Origin: Polaromonas sp.
Lineage (GTDB): Bacteria; Pseudomonadota; Gammaproteobacteria; Burkholderiales; Burkholderiaceae_C
Reading direction: 5' to 3'
Length of the DNA: 10,764 nt
Assembly (NCBI GenBank): GCA_026786065.1
Contig: JAJAYS010000267.1
Location: forward strand, 1 to 10,764
This document shows, in pieces, positions 1 through 6,103 of the stretch. Under the pieces are notes generated by a model, which was not told where the DNA came from, ran no database searches, and worked only from the letters and a program-made list of their open reading frames with translations. The position numbers and the translations under genes are program-made. Numbering within the stretch: position 1 is the stretch's first letter; every line of letters starts with the position of its first letter.

Positions 1-2172
1 AGCCGGGATCGCCTCCAGATTAGTTCGCTCCCAGTGCCGGTGCTGCGCGATGGCGCCAATGAATTCTGTGGAAAGTTCACCTTCTGCAGAACGGCGCGAG
101 TCTGCCAGCAAGACTCCGGCAGTTGGAATGTGCGTCAAATCGGAGCTCTTGCCGGGGCTGAACCCCAACGTGGCGAGCAACTGGGCACCTTCGTTGATTG
201 CGCAAATCGCCTTTCCGTGTTTGTACGCCTCCAGCACGAAATGCACCGCATCACCCAAGCTGCAGAGCGCTGCGATGGAATCCGCGCCGCCCGGTATCAA
301 CACGGCATCAAACATCACCGACGGCATGGTCGTCAAAGTGCAATCAACCGCAAGCTGCCGTCCCCCAAGGGTGCTCACGCCGCCGAGTTGGGCGCCAACG
401 AGTTTGCACACGGCACCCGCATCGACAAGGTCGTTCTGCACGCGCTTGAAGCTGGGGTAGTCGATGCCATCGGCCACCAGAATCGCCACCTTGCGCGTTT
501 TGATACCCGAACCGGCGCGCCCGACCATGCGAAGCGCCGGGTCTTCCTCGACCTTGTTGCTAATGCGGTAGTCCCGAAACCCCAAACGTCCTGCTGCGGC
601 CCGCGCGTCCGGCGCGCCAATGCCCAAAGGCGCGGCAACGCGAGCCGCCAGCCTTGAATCGACGTGGGCAAGGTTGTCGACAACACGCTGTCGAATTTCA
701 GGCAGCTCCACCTTGGACAACTCAAAGCGGAACGCCGCCACGATATGGTCTTTTTCAACCAGACTCTGACTATTCCAGAACAGCATGGCCTGAGAAAAGT
801 GATCGTTGAATGAGGGGCTGCGCCTGCGCACTTTCGGCGTCTCGATCACTTCCTCAAACGACTGAAAACCCTGGGCCGCGCCATCTATTCGCAGTTCGGT
901 ACCGTTTCCAAGTGTGTTTGGCTCGTAGGCAGCGCGACCCTTGTTGATCGTTTGCCGACCGATGCCGTCGCGCTGAAAGTTGTGCATCGGGCAAACGGCC
1001 CGATTGATCGGGATCTCATGAAAGTTCGCGCTACCGAGACGAGAAAGCTGCGTGTCGGTGTAGGAAAACAATCGCCCCTGCAGCAGTGGGTCGTTTGAAA
1101 AGTCTATTCCCGGAACCAGATGCCCCGGGTGGAAGGCGACCTGCTCGGTCTCCGCAAAAAAGTTGTCCGGGTTGCGGTTGAGCACCATCTTCCCGATGAT
1201 CTGCACCGGCACCTGCGATTCCGGAATAAGTTTGGTGGGGTCAAGGATGTCGAAACCAAGGTCGCCTTCTTTACCGGCATCGACAATTTGTACACCCAAC
1301 TCCCATTCTGGAAAACTGCCGTTCTCTATGGCTTCCCACAAGTCCCGGCGATGGAAATCAGAATCTTTGCCGGCGATTTTTTGCGCTTCGTCCCATGCCA
1401 GAGCATGTACGCCGAGTTTCGGCTTCCAGTGAAACTTGACAAAGTGGCTGTCGCCGCCGGCGTTGACAAAACGGAAGGTGTGGACTCCAAAGCCCTCCAT
1501 CATCCGCAGACTGCGCGGTATCGCGCGATCCGACATTACCCACATCAGCATGTGCGTTGATTCGGGCATCAGCGACGCGAAATCCCAGATCGTGTCGTGT
1601 GCACTGGCAGCTTGCGGCATGCCGTGATGGGGTTCCGGTTTCACCGCGTGAATCAAATCCGGAAACTTGATCGCGTCTTGAATGAAAAACACCGGAATGT
1701 TGTTGCCCACCAAGTCGTAGTTGCCTTGTTGGGTGTAAAACTTCACGGCGAAGCCCCGCACATCCCGCACCGTATCGGCTGACCCGGTCGATCCGGCGAC
1801 GGTGGAAAAGCGCACAAACACTGGCGTCTCGATTTCAGGGTCTTGCAAAAATCCGGCGCTGGTGAACTGCACCTGCGATTTGTAAACCTTGAAATATCCA
1901 TGAGCGCCTGACCCTCGGGCATGGACCTCACGCTCCGGAATACGCTCGTGGTCAAAATGCGTAATCTTTTCCCGGAGAATGAAGTCTTCCAGAAGCGTCG
2001 GCCCGCGCAGCCCTGCTTTCAACGAATTGTGGTTATCGGGAATCTCAAGACCCTGGTTGGTTGTAAGGGCGCTTGCAACTTCCTGGGTATCCTGGGCCAG
2101 CTGGCTTTTCTTGTCGACCAGCAAATCAGGAGTCTTGCTGGCACCATTGGATTTGCGCTTGGGTGGCGGCAT
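1..2172 (-). CDS. katE: Catalase HPII-type (large-subunit, clade 2), 3' end cut by window edge
   Basis: Heme catalase that disproportionates hydrogen peroxide to water and oxygen in the cytoplasm. The minus-strand frame is open from an ATG at 2172 to base 1, 724 codons without a stop; E. coli HPII is 753 residues, so only a short tail is probably missing. The catalytic His is in VHARG (about residue 84). The distal Asn lies in DLVGNNIPVFFIQD, and the heme-ligand Tyr is about residue 371 in RLFSYTDTQ. After the core, from about residue 555, comes the C-terminal flavodoxin/DJ-1-like domain (RKVAILVADGIDYPSFK) that defines the large-subunit class; its ICAINEGAQLL elbow has no nucleophilic Cys at the expected place. 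An in-frame TGA 12 bases upstream fixes the start to this ATG or the adjacent TTG. The ribosome site is weak (GAAAGA). Large-subunit catalases are typically stationary-phase or stress induced; that regulation is not visible here. Confidence 0.96.
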   Translation of the reverse strand, partial: MPPPKRKSNGASKTPDLLVDKKSQLAQDTQEVASALTTNQGLEIPDNHNSLKAGLRGPTLLEDFILREKITHFDHERIPEREVHARGSGAHGYFKVYKSQVQFTSAGFLQDPEIETPVFVRFSTVAGSTGSADTVRDVRGFAVKFYTQQGNYDLVGNNIPVFFIQDAIKFPDLIHAVKPEPHHGMPQAASAHDTIWDFASLMPESTHMLMWVMSDRAIPRSLRMMEGFGVHTFRFVNAGGDSHFVKFHWKPKLGVHALAWDEAQKIAGKDSDFHRRDLWEAIENGSFPEWELGVQIVDAGKEGDLGFDILDPTKLIPESQVPVQIIGKMVLNRNPDNFFAETEQVAFHPGHLVPGIDFSNDPLLQGRLFSYTDTQLSRLGSANFHEIPINRAVCPMHNFQRDGIGRQTINKGRAAYEPNTLGNGTELRIDGAAQGFQSFEEVIETPKVRRRSPSFNDHFSQAMLFWNSQSLVEKDHIVAAFRFELSKVELPEIRQRVVDNLAHVDSRLAARVAAPLGIGAPDARAAAGRLGFRDYRISNKVEEDPALRMVGRAGSGIKTRKVAILVADGIDYPSFKRVQNDLVDAGAVCKLVGAQLGGVSTLGGRQLAVDCTLTTMPSVMFDAVLIPGGADSIAALCSLGDAVHFVLEAYKHGKAICAINEGAQLLATLGFSPGKSSDLTHIPTAGVLLADSRRSAEGELSTEFIGAIAQHRHWERTNLEAIPA

Positions 2173-2204
2173 CAATGTCTTTCAGAGTGGGGCCGTGGAT
2201 TAAG

Positions 2205-2242
2205 GCTTTGACGCTTTGAGGCTTTGAGGCTTTGAGGCTTTG
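2205..2242. repeat. 8-bp tandem repeat in the katE 5' region (about 4.75 copies)
   Basis: The unit GCTTTGAG (plus strand; CTCAAAGC in the katE direction) is repeated head to tail. Copies start at 2205, 2213, 2221, 2229 and 2237; the first ends in C instead of G and the last is incomplete. The array ends 33 bases upstream of the katE start codon, so it lies in the leader or promoter. Eight is not a multiple of three, and a copy-number change would alter spacing rather than a reading frame because no gene reads through it. Confidence 0.9.
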
Positions 2243-2273
2243 GTGGCACCAGACCGTGCGCGCCAGATCAAGG

Positions 2274-2302
2274 CGTATCTGGAAGGCTTTCGCTGAAGTC
2301 AA
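2274..2302 (-). promoter_or_regulatory. Weak candidate promoter for katE
   Basis: On the minus strand TTGACT (2302-2297) is followed after 17 bases by GATACG (2279-2274), a good -35 box with a poor -10 box. If it is used, transcription would start near 2267 and the 8-bp repeats would lie in the untranslated leader. Another AT-rich spot, TATAGT at 2390-2385, has no matching -35. This is a pattern match only. Confidence 0.22.
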
Positions 2303-2641
2303 ACTGCGCACCAGAATCAGCCAACGCCTTCTCGGTCTTTACACCTGTTTTTGCTTATTTTTTGCAGAGCAACAGCCTGCTTTAACTATAGACTGCCGAT
2401 GAAAACGAGCAGGTTCAGCGTTGGCGCCGACTGCTGTAAGCAGTACCGCGACTTGACGTCGGACACCACCGACCACTGGTGTTGCGCGATGCCACCGGGT
2501 CAGGCGGGACCAGAGAGTGCGGCGGCCAATTCGCGCTGTCCCGGATGGTGCGGATACTTTCCGACCCTGCGTTTTGTCCTACGAGTACACGACAGACTCG
2601 CCGTCAGGCGACGCAGTCCGTTCGCGTAGATTCAACACTTA

Positions 2642-2674
2642 GGAACACCTTTCAGATCCCTAACTTTCTATAGC
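2642..2674 (+). promoter_or_regulatory. Possible promoter (GGAAC-type or TATAGC -10) of the response-regulator gene
   Basis: GGAAC (2642-2646) lies about 20 bases upstream of TCTATAGC (2667-2674), 39 bases before the chosen start of the receiver gene. GGAAC is the -35 core used by several ECF sigma factors, but the spacing to the -10-like TCT is about two bases longer than the classical sigma-E arrangement. No good sigma-70 -35 box fits the TATAGC. Weak support. Confidence 0.22.
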
Positions 2675-2712
2675 GAGCTTTCGACGTCTCTATGTGGCTC
2701 AACGACATCAAA

Positions 2713-3108
2713 ATGCGCACCTACCTTGTTGAGGATAATCCGACTATTCTTGAGAATTTGATTAGTACTCTTGAAGAACTCGCACCGGTCGAAACCATCG
2801 GCACGGCCGAGTCGGAGGCAGAGGGCTCCGCGTGGCTGACAGGCCATGAAGATTTGTGGGACCTCGCCATCATTGATCTTTTTCTCAAGAGTGGAAGTGG
2901 CTTGGGCGTACTTGAGGCATGCAGAGGACGGCGTAGCGTCCAGAAGATGGTTGTGTTGAGCAACTACGCCACCAAAGAGATGCGGATTCGTTGCGCGCAA
3001 TTGGGCGTGGACGCGGTCTTTGACAAATCTACGGAAATCGAGGCGCTGGTGACGTACTGCAATGCACAAAGTCATAAGTTGCAGAATGACGCCCCCGGAC
3101 GCCACTGA
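2713..3108 (+). CDS. Stand-alone receiver-domain response regulator
   Basis: A 131-residue protein that is one receiver (CheY-like) domain with no output domain. The acidic pair is E7-D8 in MRTYLVEDN. The probable phosphoacceptor is D55 in AIIDLFLKSG, the conserved hydroxyl residue is S83 in VVLSNYA, and the conserved lysine is K105 in FDKS. It should accept phosphate from a histidine kinase encoded elsewhere and act by protein-protein contact. I chose the ATG at 2713 because the domain begins right there; the frame also allows an ATG at 2692, seven codons earlier. Neither has a clear Shine-Dalgarno. The C-terminal 15 or so residues after TYC are polar and probably disordered. No kinase or sigma-factor gene is in view, so the partner is unknown. 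It is followed after 38 bases by two small genes on the same strand that may be co-transcribed. Confidence 0.9.
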   Translation: MRTYLVEDNPTILENLISTLEELAPVETIGTAESEAEGSAWLTGHEDLWDLAIIDLFLKSGSGLGVLEACRGRRSVQKMVVLSNYATKEMRIRCAQLGVDAVFDKSTEIEALVTYCNAQSHKLQNDAPGRH

Positions 3109-3146
3109 TCCCCACGATTCCTTCACCATTCCGAAAAGAACCGATC

Positions 3147-3464
3147 ATGACGAAATTTTTTTCTCAGCCTGCGGGTGTCGGCTTCGGTCCGAATGCGGCT
3201 GATCGCTCCCTTCAGGACGAGGTGCTTCAAACGGCACGCGAGGCGGTTACAAACGACGACCAGGCGGTAAGCATAAGACGTGTTGGCCGACCCTCGGGGG
3301 GAGTGCGGGGTCGAAAACCTGCGGCAGAACGGGCAAAGCAATTTGTCGCCGACCGGCCGGAGCAGGCAGCGCTGGCCGGCGTCGCGGTAGGAGCAATAGC
3401 AATGGGACTGCTTCGCCATTTGCTCAGGAAACGATCGCCGCGACCGGGCAAAGGGACTGCTTGA
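3147..3464 (+). CDS. Small membrane-anchored protein, DUF883/YqjD-like
   Basis: A 105-residue protein. The N-terminal 65 residues are polar, with an amphipathic stretch (LQDEVLQTAREAV, about 22-34) and a basic Gly/Arg-rich section (44-58). Then comes RPEQAALAGVAVGAIAMGLL (70-89), a single hydrophobic segment followed by HLLRKRSPRPGK. The polar body, Pro-preceded C-terminal membrane helix and basic tail resemble the DUF883/ElaB-YqjD family of inner-membrane proteins, some of which bind ribosomes and are stress or stationary-phase induced. The family assignment is inference, since the sequence is shorter and more basic than typical members. The start ATG at 3147 follows an A-rich stretch (AAAAGAA). 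It lies 38 bases after the receiver gene, and its stop overlaps the earliest possible start of the next small ORF. Confidence 0.7.
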   Translation: MTKFFSQPAGVGFGPNAADRSLQDEVLQTAREAVTNDDQAVSIRRVGRPSGGVRGRKPAAERAKQFVADRPEQAALAGVAVGAIAMGLLRHLLRKRSPRPGKGTA

Positions 3465-3517
3465 CTGTGGAGGCCGTCATCGCACCAATTACCCTGTACG
3501 GGATTCCCGAAGTATCC

Positions 3518-3712
3518 ATGGCTCACGGCATGCCAGTCAGGCGATTCTTTTCCTCTGTGCCAACACCGAGCCCCGGAGTTCCCATGCCGAAGGAGGTCCC
3601 GCCGATTGAAGCCCCCTCCGAGCAGGAGCCGCCGCCGGAGGTAGACGAACCTCCTGCCGAGCCAAGCATTCCGGTTCGGGAACCCGCCACCCGCACGCCT
3701 GTCCGGGCCTAA
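3518..3712 (+). CDS. Small proline/glutamate-rich protein of unknown function
   Basis: I do not recognise a family. From the ATG at 3518 the product is 64 residues: a short basic and aromatic start (MAHGMPVRRFFSSVP) followed by a Pro/Glu-rich, surely disordered stretch (positions 20-55) and a basic end. The same frame is open back to a TTG at 3461, overlapping the upstream stop, with AAGGGA only four bases before it, and a GTG at 3467. The longer version would add about 19 hydrophobic-leaning residues. The codon pattern keeps a regular plus-strand reading with no internal stop, and the clean Pro/Glu bias argues for real coding, though such bias also arises easily in GC-rich DNA. It directly follows the small membrane protein gene and probably shares its transcript. 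Confidence 0.5.
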   Translation: MAHGMPVRRFFSSVPTPSPGVPMPKEVPPIEAPSEQEPPPEVDEPPAEPSIPVREPATRTPVRA

Positions 3713-3838
3713 AGTTTCAGTAAGGCGGATTGGCAAGCCAACTTCCTGGGCGCATGCGGCTCGGCAAGTGCCGACATTCGCCTACTTCCTAGGACAGCAT
3801 CTCAGACGGAAGCCATCCACCAGCCTATTAGTTAACAT

Positions 3839-3869
3839 AATACACATCGTAGAATTCTAATGATGTATT
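3839..3869. repeat. AT-rich imperfect palindrome centred on TAGAATTCTA
   Basis: The perfect 10-bp palindrome TAGAATTCTA (3850-3859) is flanked by arms AATACACATCG and ATGATGTATT that pair with mismatches and a bulge. It sits just upstream of a GTG-started 28-codon ORF at 3882. It could be an operator for a dimeric regulator, a promoter element or the scar of a mobile repeat; the sequence alone does not decide. Confidence 0.5.
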
Positions 3870-3881
3870 GAGAAAACACCA

Positions 3882-3968
3882 GTGAGCACACAACCCAGTG
3901 AGCCCGTAACAGCCGTATCGGGATCGCCTCCAAGGCGCGTAAATGCCACGCTTTTGGCAAATAAATAA
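3882..3968 (+). pseudogene. Doubtful 28-codon ORF, possibly the 5' remnant of a gene
   Basis: A GTG at 3882 opens a frame whose product begins VSTQPSEPVTAV and ends with NATLLANK before TAA at 3966-3968. A palindrome lies directly upstream, as for many self-regulated genes, and the reading looks like the disordered head of a longer protein. Beyond the stop no frame continues it, and the opposite-strand ankyrin gene ends soon after. It may be a deletion remnant or chance. The ribosome site is poor (GAGAAAACACCA). Confidence 0.2.
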
Positions 3969-3987
3969 GACTAAGCGGTCAGACCGC
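3957..3987 (-). terminator. Possible terminator of the tatD-ankyrin operon
   Basis: Reading the minus strand about 45 bases after the ankyrin gene's stop, GCGGT-CTG-ACCGC (part of the palindrome at 3975-3987) is followed by TTAGTCTTATTTATTTG, a T-rich but interrupted tail. Position and strand fit the end of the operon. The stem is short, so this is tentative. Confidence 0.4.
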
Positions 3988-4031
3988 GTTTCCTGGGCGT
4001 CGTTGCACGCTTCACGGTCTCGTCTCTGCGA

Positions 4032-4700
4032 TCAACGACCAGCCGCGGATTGTTTGCGTATTTCCTGTGCGATCAGCTCTGACACATCGGCCCGGTTGGC
4101 ACTTTGGGCAAAATCGACTGCAGCCAATCCTTGCTGGTTTTTCAGCGTCGGCACCGCACCCTCTGACAGCAACAGGCGGACGGCAGCCGTGGTGCCATAC
4201 ATCGCAGCCATCATCAGCGGCGTGGAACCGTTCGGTGATTCGGCATCGACGTAGGCATGGTGCTCAAGAAAGAGCGTCATCAGTGCGATATTTCCGCTCG
4301 TCGCCGCGTAATGCAGCGGGGTCCAGCCAGTTTTATTGACGTCGGCACCAAGACCCACCAACTTTTCCGCTGCAGCGTTTTGACCCGAAATCGCTGCAAT
4401 CATCAATGGACTCTCGCCTTTGGAATTCAGGGCGTTCACATCCACCTTGGCCGCATCCAGCAGGAGACGCGACACCTTGGGGGAAGGCTCCCGCAATGCC
4501 AGATAGAGGCCGTGCTGGCCGTCAGGGTCAACCGTGTTGGGATCGAAGCCGCGTTCCAGAAGGCTCGACACCGCCTTGGCGTCATCGCGCTTTATGGCCT
4601 TGAAAAAGTCATCGTAAGAGCCGGCAAACGCTAAAGAAAATCCAGCAAAAACAAGACTATAAACGGTGATTTTAATGTGATTTATGAGGTTTCGGTACAC
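4032..4700 (-). CDS. Exported ankyrin-repeat protein
   Basis: A 222-residue protein with an N-terminal signal peptide: basic start, hydrophobic core ITVYSLVFAGFSLAFA and likely cleavage after the AFA at residue 26. Mature, it would be periplasmic. About five to six ankyrin repeats follow (roughly 28-57, 60-93, 94-125, 126-157, 158-189 and a last partial one). The diagnostic helices are ESPLMIAAISG, WTPLHYAATSG and STPLMMAAMYG, each ending near a GADVN-type turn. Ankyrin repeats mediate protein-protein contact; the partner is unknown. The start is a GTG at 4700, supported by AAGGAG seven bases upstream. It overlaps the end of tatD by 19 bp, so translation is probably coupled. It is the last gene of the operon. 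The first 70 bases are markedly AT-rich compared with the neighbours, partly from the signal peptide. Confidence 0.93.
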   Translation of the reverse strand: MYRNLINHIKITVYSLVFAGFSLAFAGSYDDFFKAIKRDDAKAVSSLLERGFDPNTVDPDGQHGLYLALREPSPKVSRLLLDAAKVDVNALNSKGESPLMIAAISGQNAAAEKLVGLGADVNKTGWTPLHYAATSGNIALMTLFLEHHAYVDAESPNGSTPLMMAAMYGTTAAVRLLLSEGAVPTLKNQQGLAAVDFAQSANRADVSELIAQEIRKQSAAGR

Positions 4701-5506
4701 GCCGAAACTCCTTGGAACAAGCGCTCGAAGTTGAGGCTTGTTACTGCAGCCACTTGGGCCACCGCCACGCCTCGAATTTCGGCAATCTGCTTGGCTACCA
4801 GCGGCACATAGGACGGATTATTGGTCTTGCCACGGTAAGGCACCGGAGCCAGATAAGGACTGTCGGTCTCAATCAGCATGCGGTCCAGCGGCACAAAACG
4901 GGCGACCTCACGCAGATCGCCCGCAGTCTTGAAGGTCAAAATTCCTGAAAAAGAGATATAAAAACCGAGGTCGAGGGCCGCCCGTGCGACCTCCAGCGTT
5001 TCGGTAAAACAGTGGAAAACGCCGGTTGCCTCCGGCGGAGTTACACCGCCGCCAGCCTGGCCGGCGCCCTCTTCCCTCAATATGGCAAGCGTGTCGGCTG
5101 ACGCGCTTCGGGTGTGAATGACGAGGGGCTTGGCGCAGAGCCGGGCTGCGCGGATGTGCACCTTGAAGCGTTCGCGCTGCCAGTCCATGTCGGCGACCGT
5201 GCGTTCGCCGAGGCGAAAATAATCGAGCCCGGTTTCCCCGATTCCGACGACTTTCGCAAGCGCTGCATGTGCCAGCAAATCCTCTACCGAGGGCTCCAGG
5301 ACATCTTCGTTGTCGGGATGAACGCCCACGGTGCACCAGAAATTGTCATAGCCCAAGGCCAACGCGTGCACGCTTTCAAATTCTTCCAGTGTGGTGCAGA
5401 TGCACAGCGCGCGGGTCACGTCGGCATCGGCCATCGCTTTCCGGATTTCCGGGAGGCGCTCAGTGAGCTGGGGAAAGGAAAGATGGCAATGGGAATCGGT
5501 GTACAT
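4682..5506 (-). CDS. tatD: TatD-family metal-dependent hydrolase (3'-5' DNase)
   Basis: A 274-residue TIM-barrel amidohydrolase-fold protein; family members are Mg-dependent 3'-5' exonucleases in the cytoplasm, implicated in DNA repair and clearance. The metal-binding HCH motif is at residues 6-8 (MYTDSHCHL). The later family motifs follow: GVHPDNE, GETGLDYF with its metal-ligand Glu, VIHTRSA, FHCFTET and the ETDSPYLAP Asp motif, then RGKTNNPSYV. The frame also has an ATG at 5512 two codons earlier. I prefer 5506 because AAAGGA stands nine bases before it but only about three before 5512, and because the family usually begins just ahead of the HxH motif. A Gly/Pro-rich insert (near GAGQAGGGVTPPEATG) separates the IHTRSA and FHCFTE motifs. 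It is preceded by a 155-base gap after pilZ that holds a hairpin and overlaps the ankyrin gene downstream. Confidence 0.95.
   Translation of the reverse strand: MYTDSHCHLSFPQLTERLPEIRKAMADADVTRALCICTTLEEFESVHALALGYDNFWCTVGVHPDNEDVLEPSVEDLLAHAALAKVVGIGETGLDYFRLGERTVADMDWQRERFKVHIRAARLCAKPLVIHTRSASADTLAILREEGAGQAGGGVTPPEATGVFHCFTETLEVARAALDLGFYISFSGILTFKTAGDLREVARFVPLDRMLIETDSPYLAPVPYRGKTNNPSYVPLVAKQIAEIRGVAVAQVAAVTSLNFERLFQGVSACTETS
4708..4713 (-). promoter_or_regulatory. Strong Shine-Dalgarno for the ankyrin gene, inside tatD
   Basis: AAGGAG (minus strand, 4713-4708) stands seven bases before the GTG at 4700. It settles the non-ATG start and lies within the last codons of tatD, the arrangement expected for coupled translation. 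Confidence 0.8.
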
Positions 5507-5543
5507 CAACATGCGTCCTTTGCCTTCGCGCCCCTGGTTGCGT

Positions 5544-5567
5544 TGGTGCTTAACCGGGCAAGCACCA
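5544..5567. repeat. Perfect 8-bp-stem inverted repeat upstream of tatD
   Basis: TGGTGCTT (5544-5551) and AAGCACCA (5560-5567) are exact reverse complements around an eight-base loop. The structure lies 37 bases upstream of the tatD start in the transcribed pilZ-tatD gap. No T-run follows on either strand, so an ordinary intrinsic terminator is unlikely; an RNA-processing or stabilising hairpin, or a protein site, is possible. Confidence 0.7.
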
Positions 5568-5661
5568 GCACTACACGCGCTGATTCATCAAGTCTATTGT
5601 GGGCGCTCCGGGCGCATGCCGCTTTTATCGACATACCCAACGGCACGGCCGGTGGGTTGGG

Positions 5662-6036
5662 TTAAATCGTTTGCGTCGGTCGGTCGGAGCCGAGTTGGGT
5701 GCCCAGGATCTCTTCGATTTTCAGCTTGAGAAGCCGCGACTTTTCGTCGATCGGAAAGCGAATACCGACGCCCTGCGAACGATTGCCGGGGCTCTTTTCC
5801 GGCGTGACCCAGGCCACCTTGCCGGTTACCGGATAACGCTGGGTGTCATCGGGCAGCGTCAGCAGCACGTACAGGTCGTCGCCGAGGTTGTAGTCGCGTG
5901 TCGTGGGGACAAAGATCCCACCCCCAGTGAAAAGCGGAATGTAAGCGGCGTAAAGCGCCGCCTTCTCGCGGATGGACAGTTGAATCACGCTGGCGCGAGG
6001 AGCAACAGCAACAGGCTTGGCAACAGTAGGATTCAT
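5662..6036 (-). CDS. pilZ: PilZ-domain protein of type IV pilus biogenesis
   Basis: A 124-residue, single PilZ-domain protein. The order holB-pilZ-tatD and the sequence (IREKAALYAAYIPLFTGGGIFVP, then LGDDLYVLLTLPDD, then VTGKVAWVTP and GVGIRFP) match the original PilZ subgroup needed for type IV pilus assembly and twitching in Pseudomonas and relatives. The canonical c-di-GMP-binding RxxxR and (D/N)xSxxG motifs are absent: FTGGGIFVP occupies the latter position. As in that subgroup, c-di-GMP binding is therefore unlikely, and it probably works through PilB/FimX-type partners. The ATG at 6036 has only a weak ribosome site (AGAACC); GGAG is too far upstream. It lies 67 bases after holB. A possible 7-bp stem (ACCCAAC/GTTGGGT, 5635-5662) covers its stop codon but has no T-tract. 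Confidence 0.93.
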   Translation of the reverse strand: MNPTVAKPVAVAPRASVIQLSIREKAALYAAYIPLFTGGGIFVPTTRDYNLGDDLYVLLTLPDDTQRYPVTGKVAWVTPEKSPGNRSQGVGIRFPIDEKSRLLKLKIEEILGTQLGSDRPTQTI

Positions 6037-6103
6037 GGTTCTAGTTTAGCTAGCTCCGGTCATGCTGTGTGCCCGTTTCTGCCCGCTACTGGGCGCGTTG
6101 GCG

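Larger units (their letters stand above)
2173..2712. other. Non-coding stretch between divergent katE and the response regulator
   Basis: These 540 bases separate two divergently transcribed units. Besides the 8-bp repeat and the candidate promoters listed separately, they contain several short dyads without T-tracts, such as ACTGCT-GTA-AGCAGT at 2430-2444 and TCGCC-GTCA-GGCGA near 2597-2610. The short ORFs here (for example 2351-2629 plus) look like chance: Cys/Arg-rich composition, no ribosome site, no family resemblance. The length would suit two independent promoters and upstream regulator sites. Confidence 0.6.
3713..4031. other. Non-coding stretch between convergent units
   Basis: This gap follows the plus-strand small-gene cluster and faces the 3' end of the minus-strand ankyrin gene. 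It holds two very short-looped dyads, TTGGC-AA-GCCAA (3730-3741) and TCGGCA-AG-TGCCGA (3761-3774), neither followed by a T-run. It also has the near-direct pair ACTTCCTGGG / ACTTCCTAGG (3741 and 3784), an AT-rich palindrome, a 28-codon ORF and a possible minus-strand terminator, listed separately. Base composition drops sharply between about 3825 and 3880. Confidence 0.6.

Noticed and set aside
34..657. 207-codon plus-strand ORF opposite katE
   Set aside because: It runs in exact antisense phase to the catalase C-terminal domain. Its composition (Arg/His/Ala-rich, no family motif) is that of a GC-rich antisense shadow, while the minus strand gives a clear catalase.
2246..2296. Short reading APDRARQIKAYLEGFR before a TGA, resembling the tail of a protein
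   Set aside because: Only about 16 codons, preceded in frame by a stop in the tandem repeat and with no supporting upstream coding sequence. Not enough to call a gene remnant.
3227..3736. 169-codon minus-strand ORF opposite the small plus-strand genes
   Set aside because: Arg/Gly-rich with no recognisable domain and no ribosome site. The opposite frames give a membrane-anchored protein and a Pro/Glu-rich protein with more natural composition.
3730..3774. Two tandem short dyads after the Pro-rich gene as a terminator
   Set aside because: Stems of five to six pairs with two-base loops and no T-run on either strand. Too weak to call as an intrinsic terminator.
3919..3932. 14-base exact match CGGGATCGCCTCCA to positions 4-17
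   Set aside because: A match of this length is not surprising by chance in a window of this size and composition. There is no flanking similarity and no sign of an attachment site.
5635..5662. ACCCAAC/GTTGGGT stem over the pilZ stop codon
   Set aside because: Long 14-base loop and no T-tract downstream in the pilZ direction. It may be chance in a G/C-rich region.
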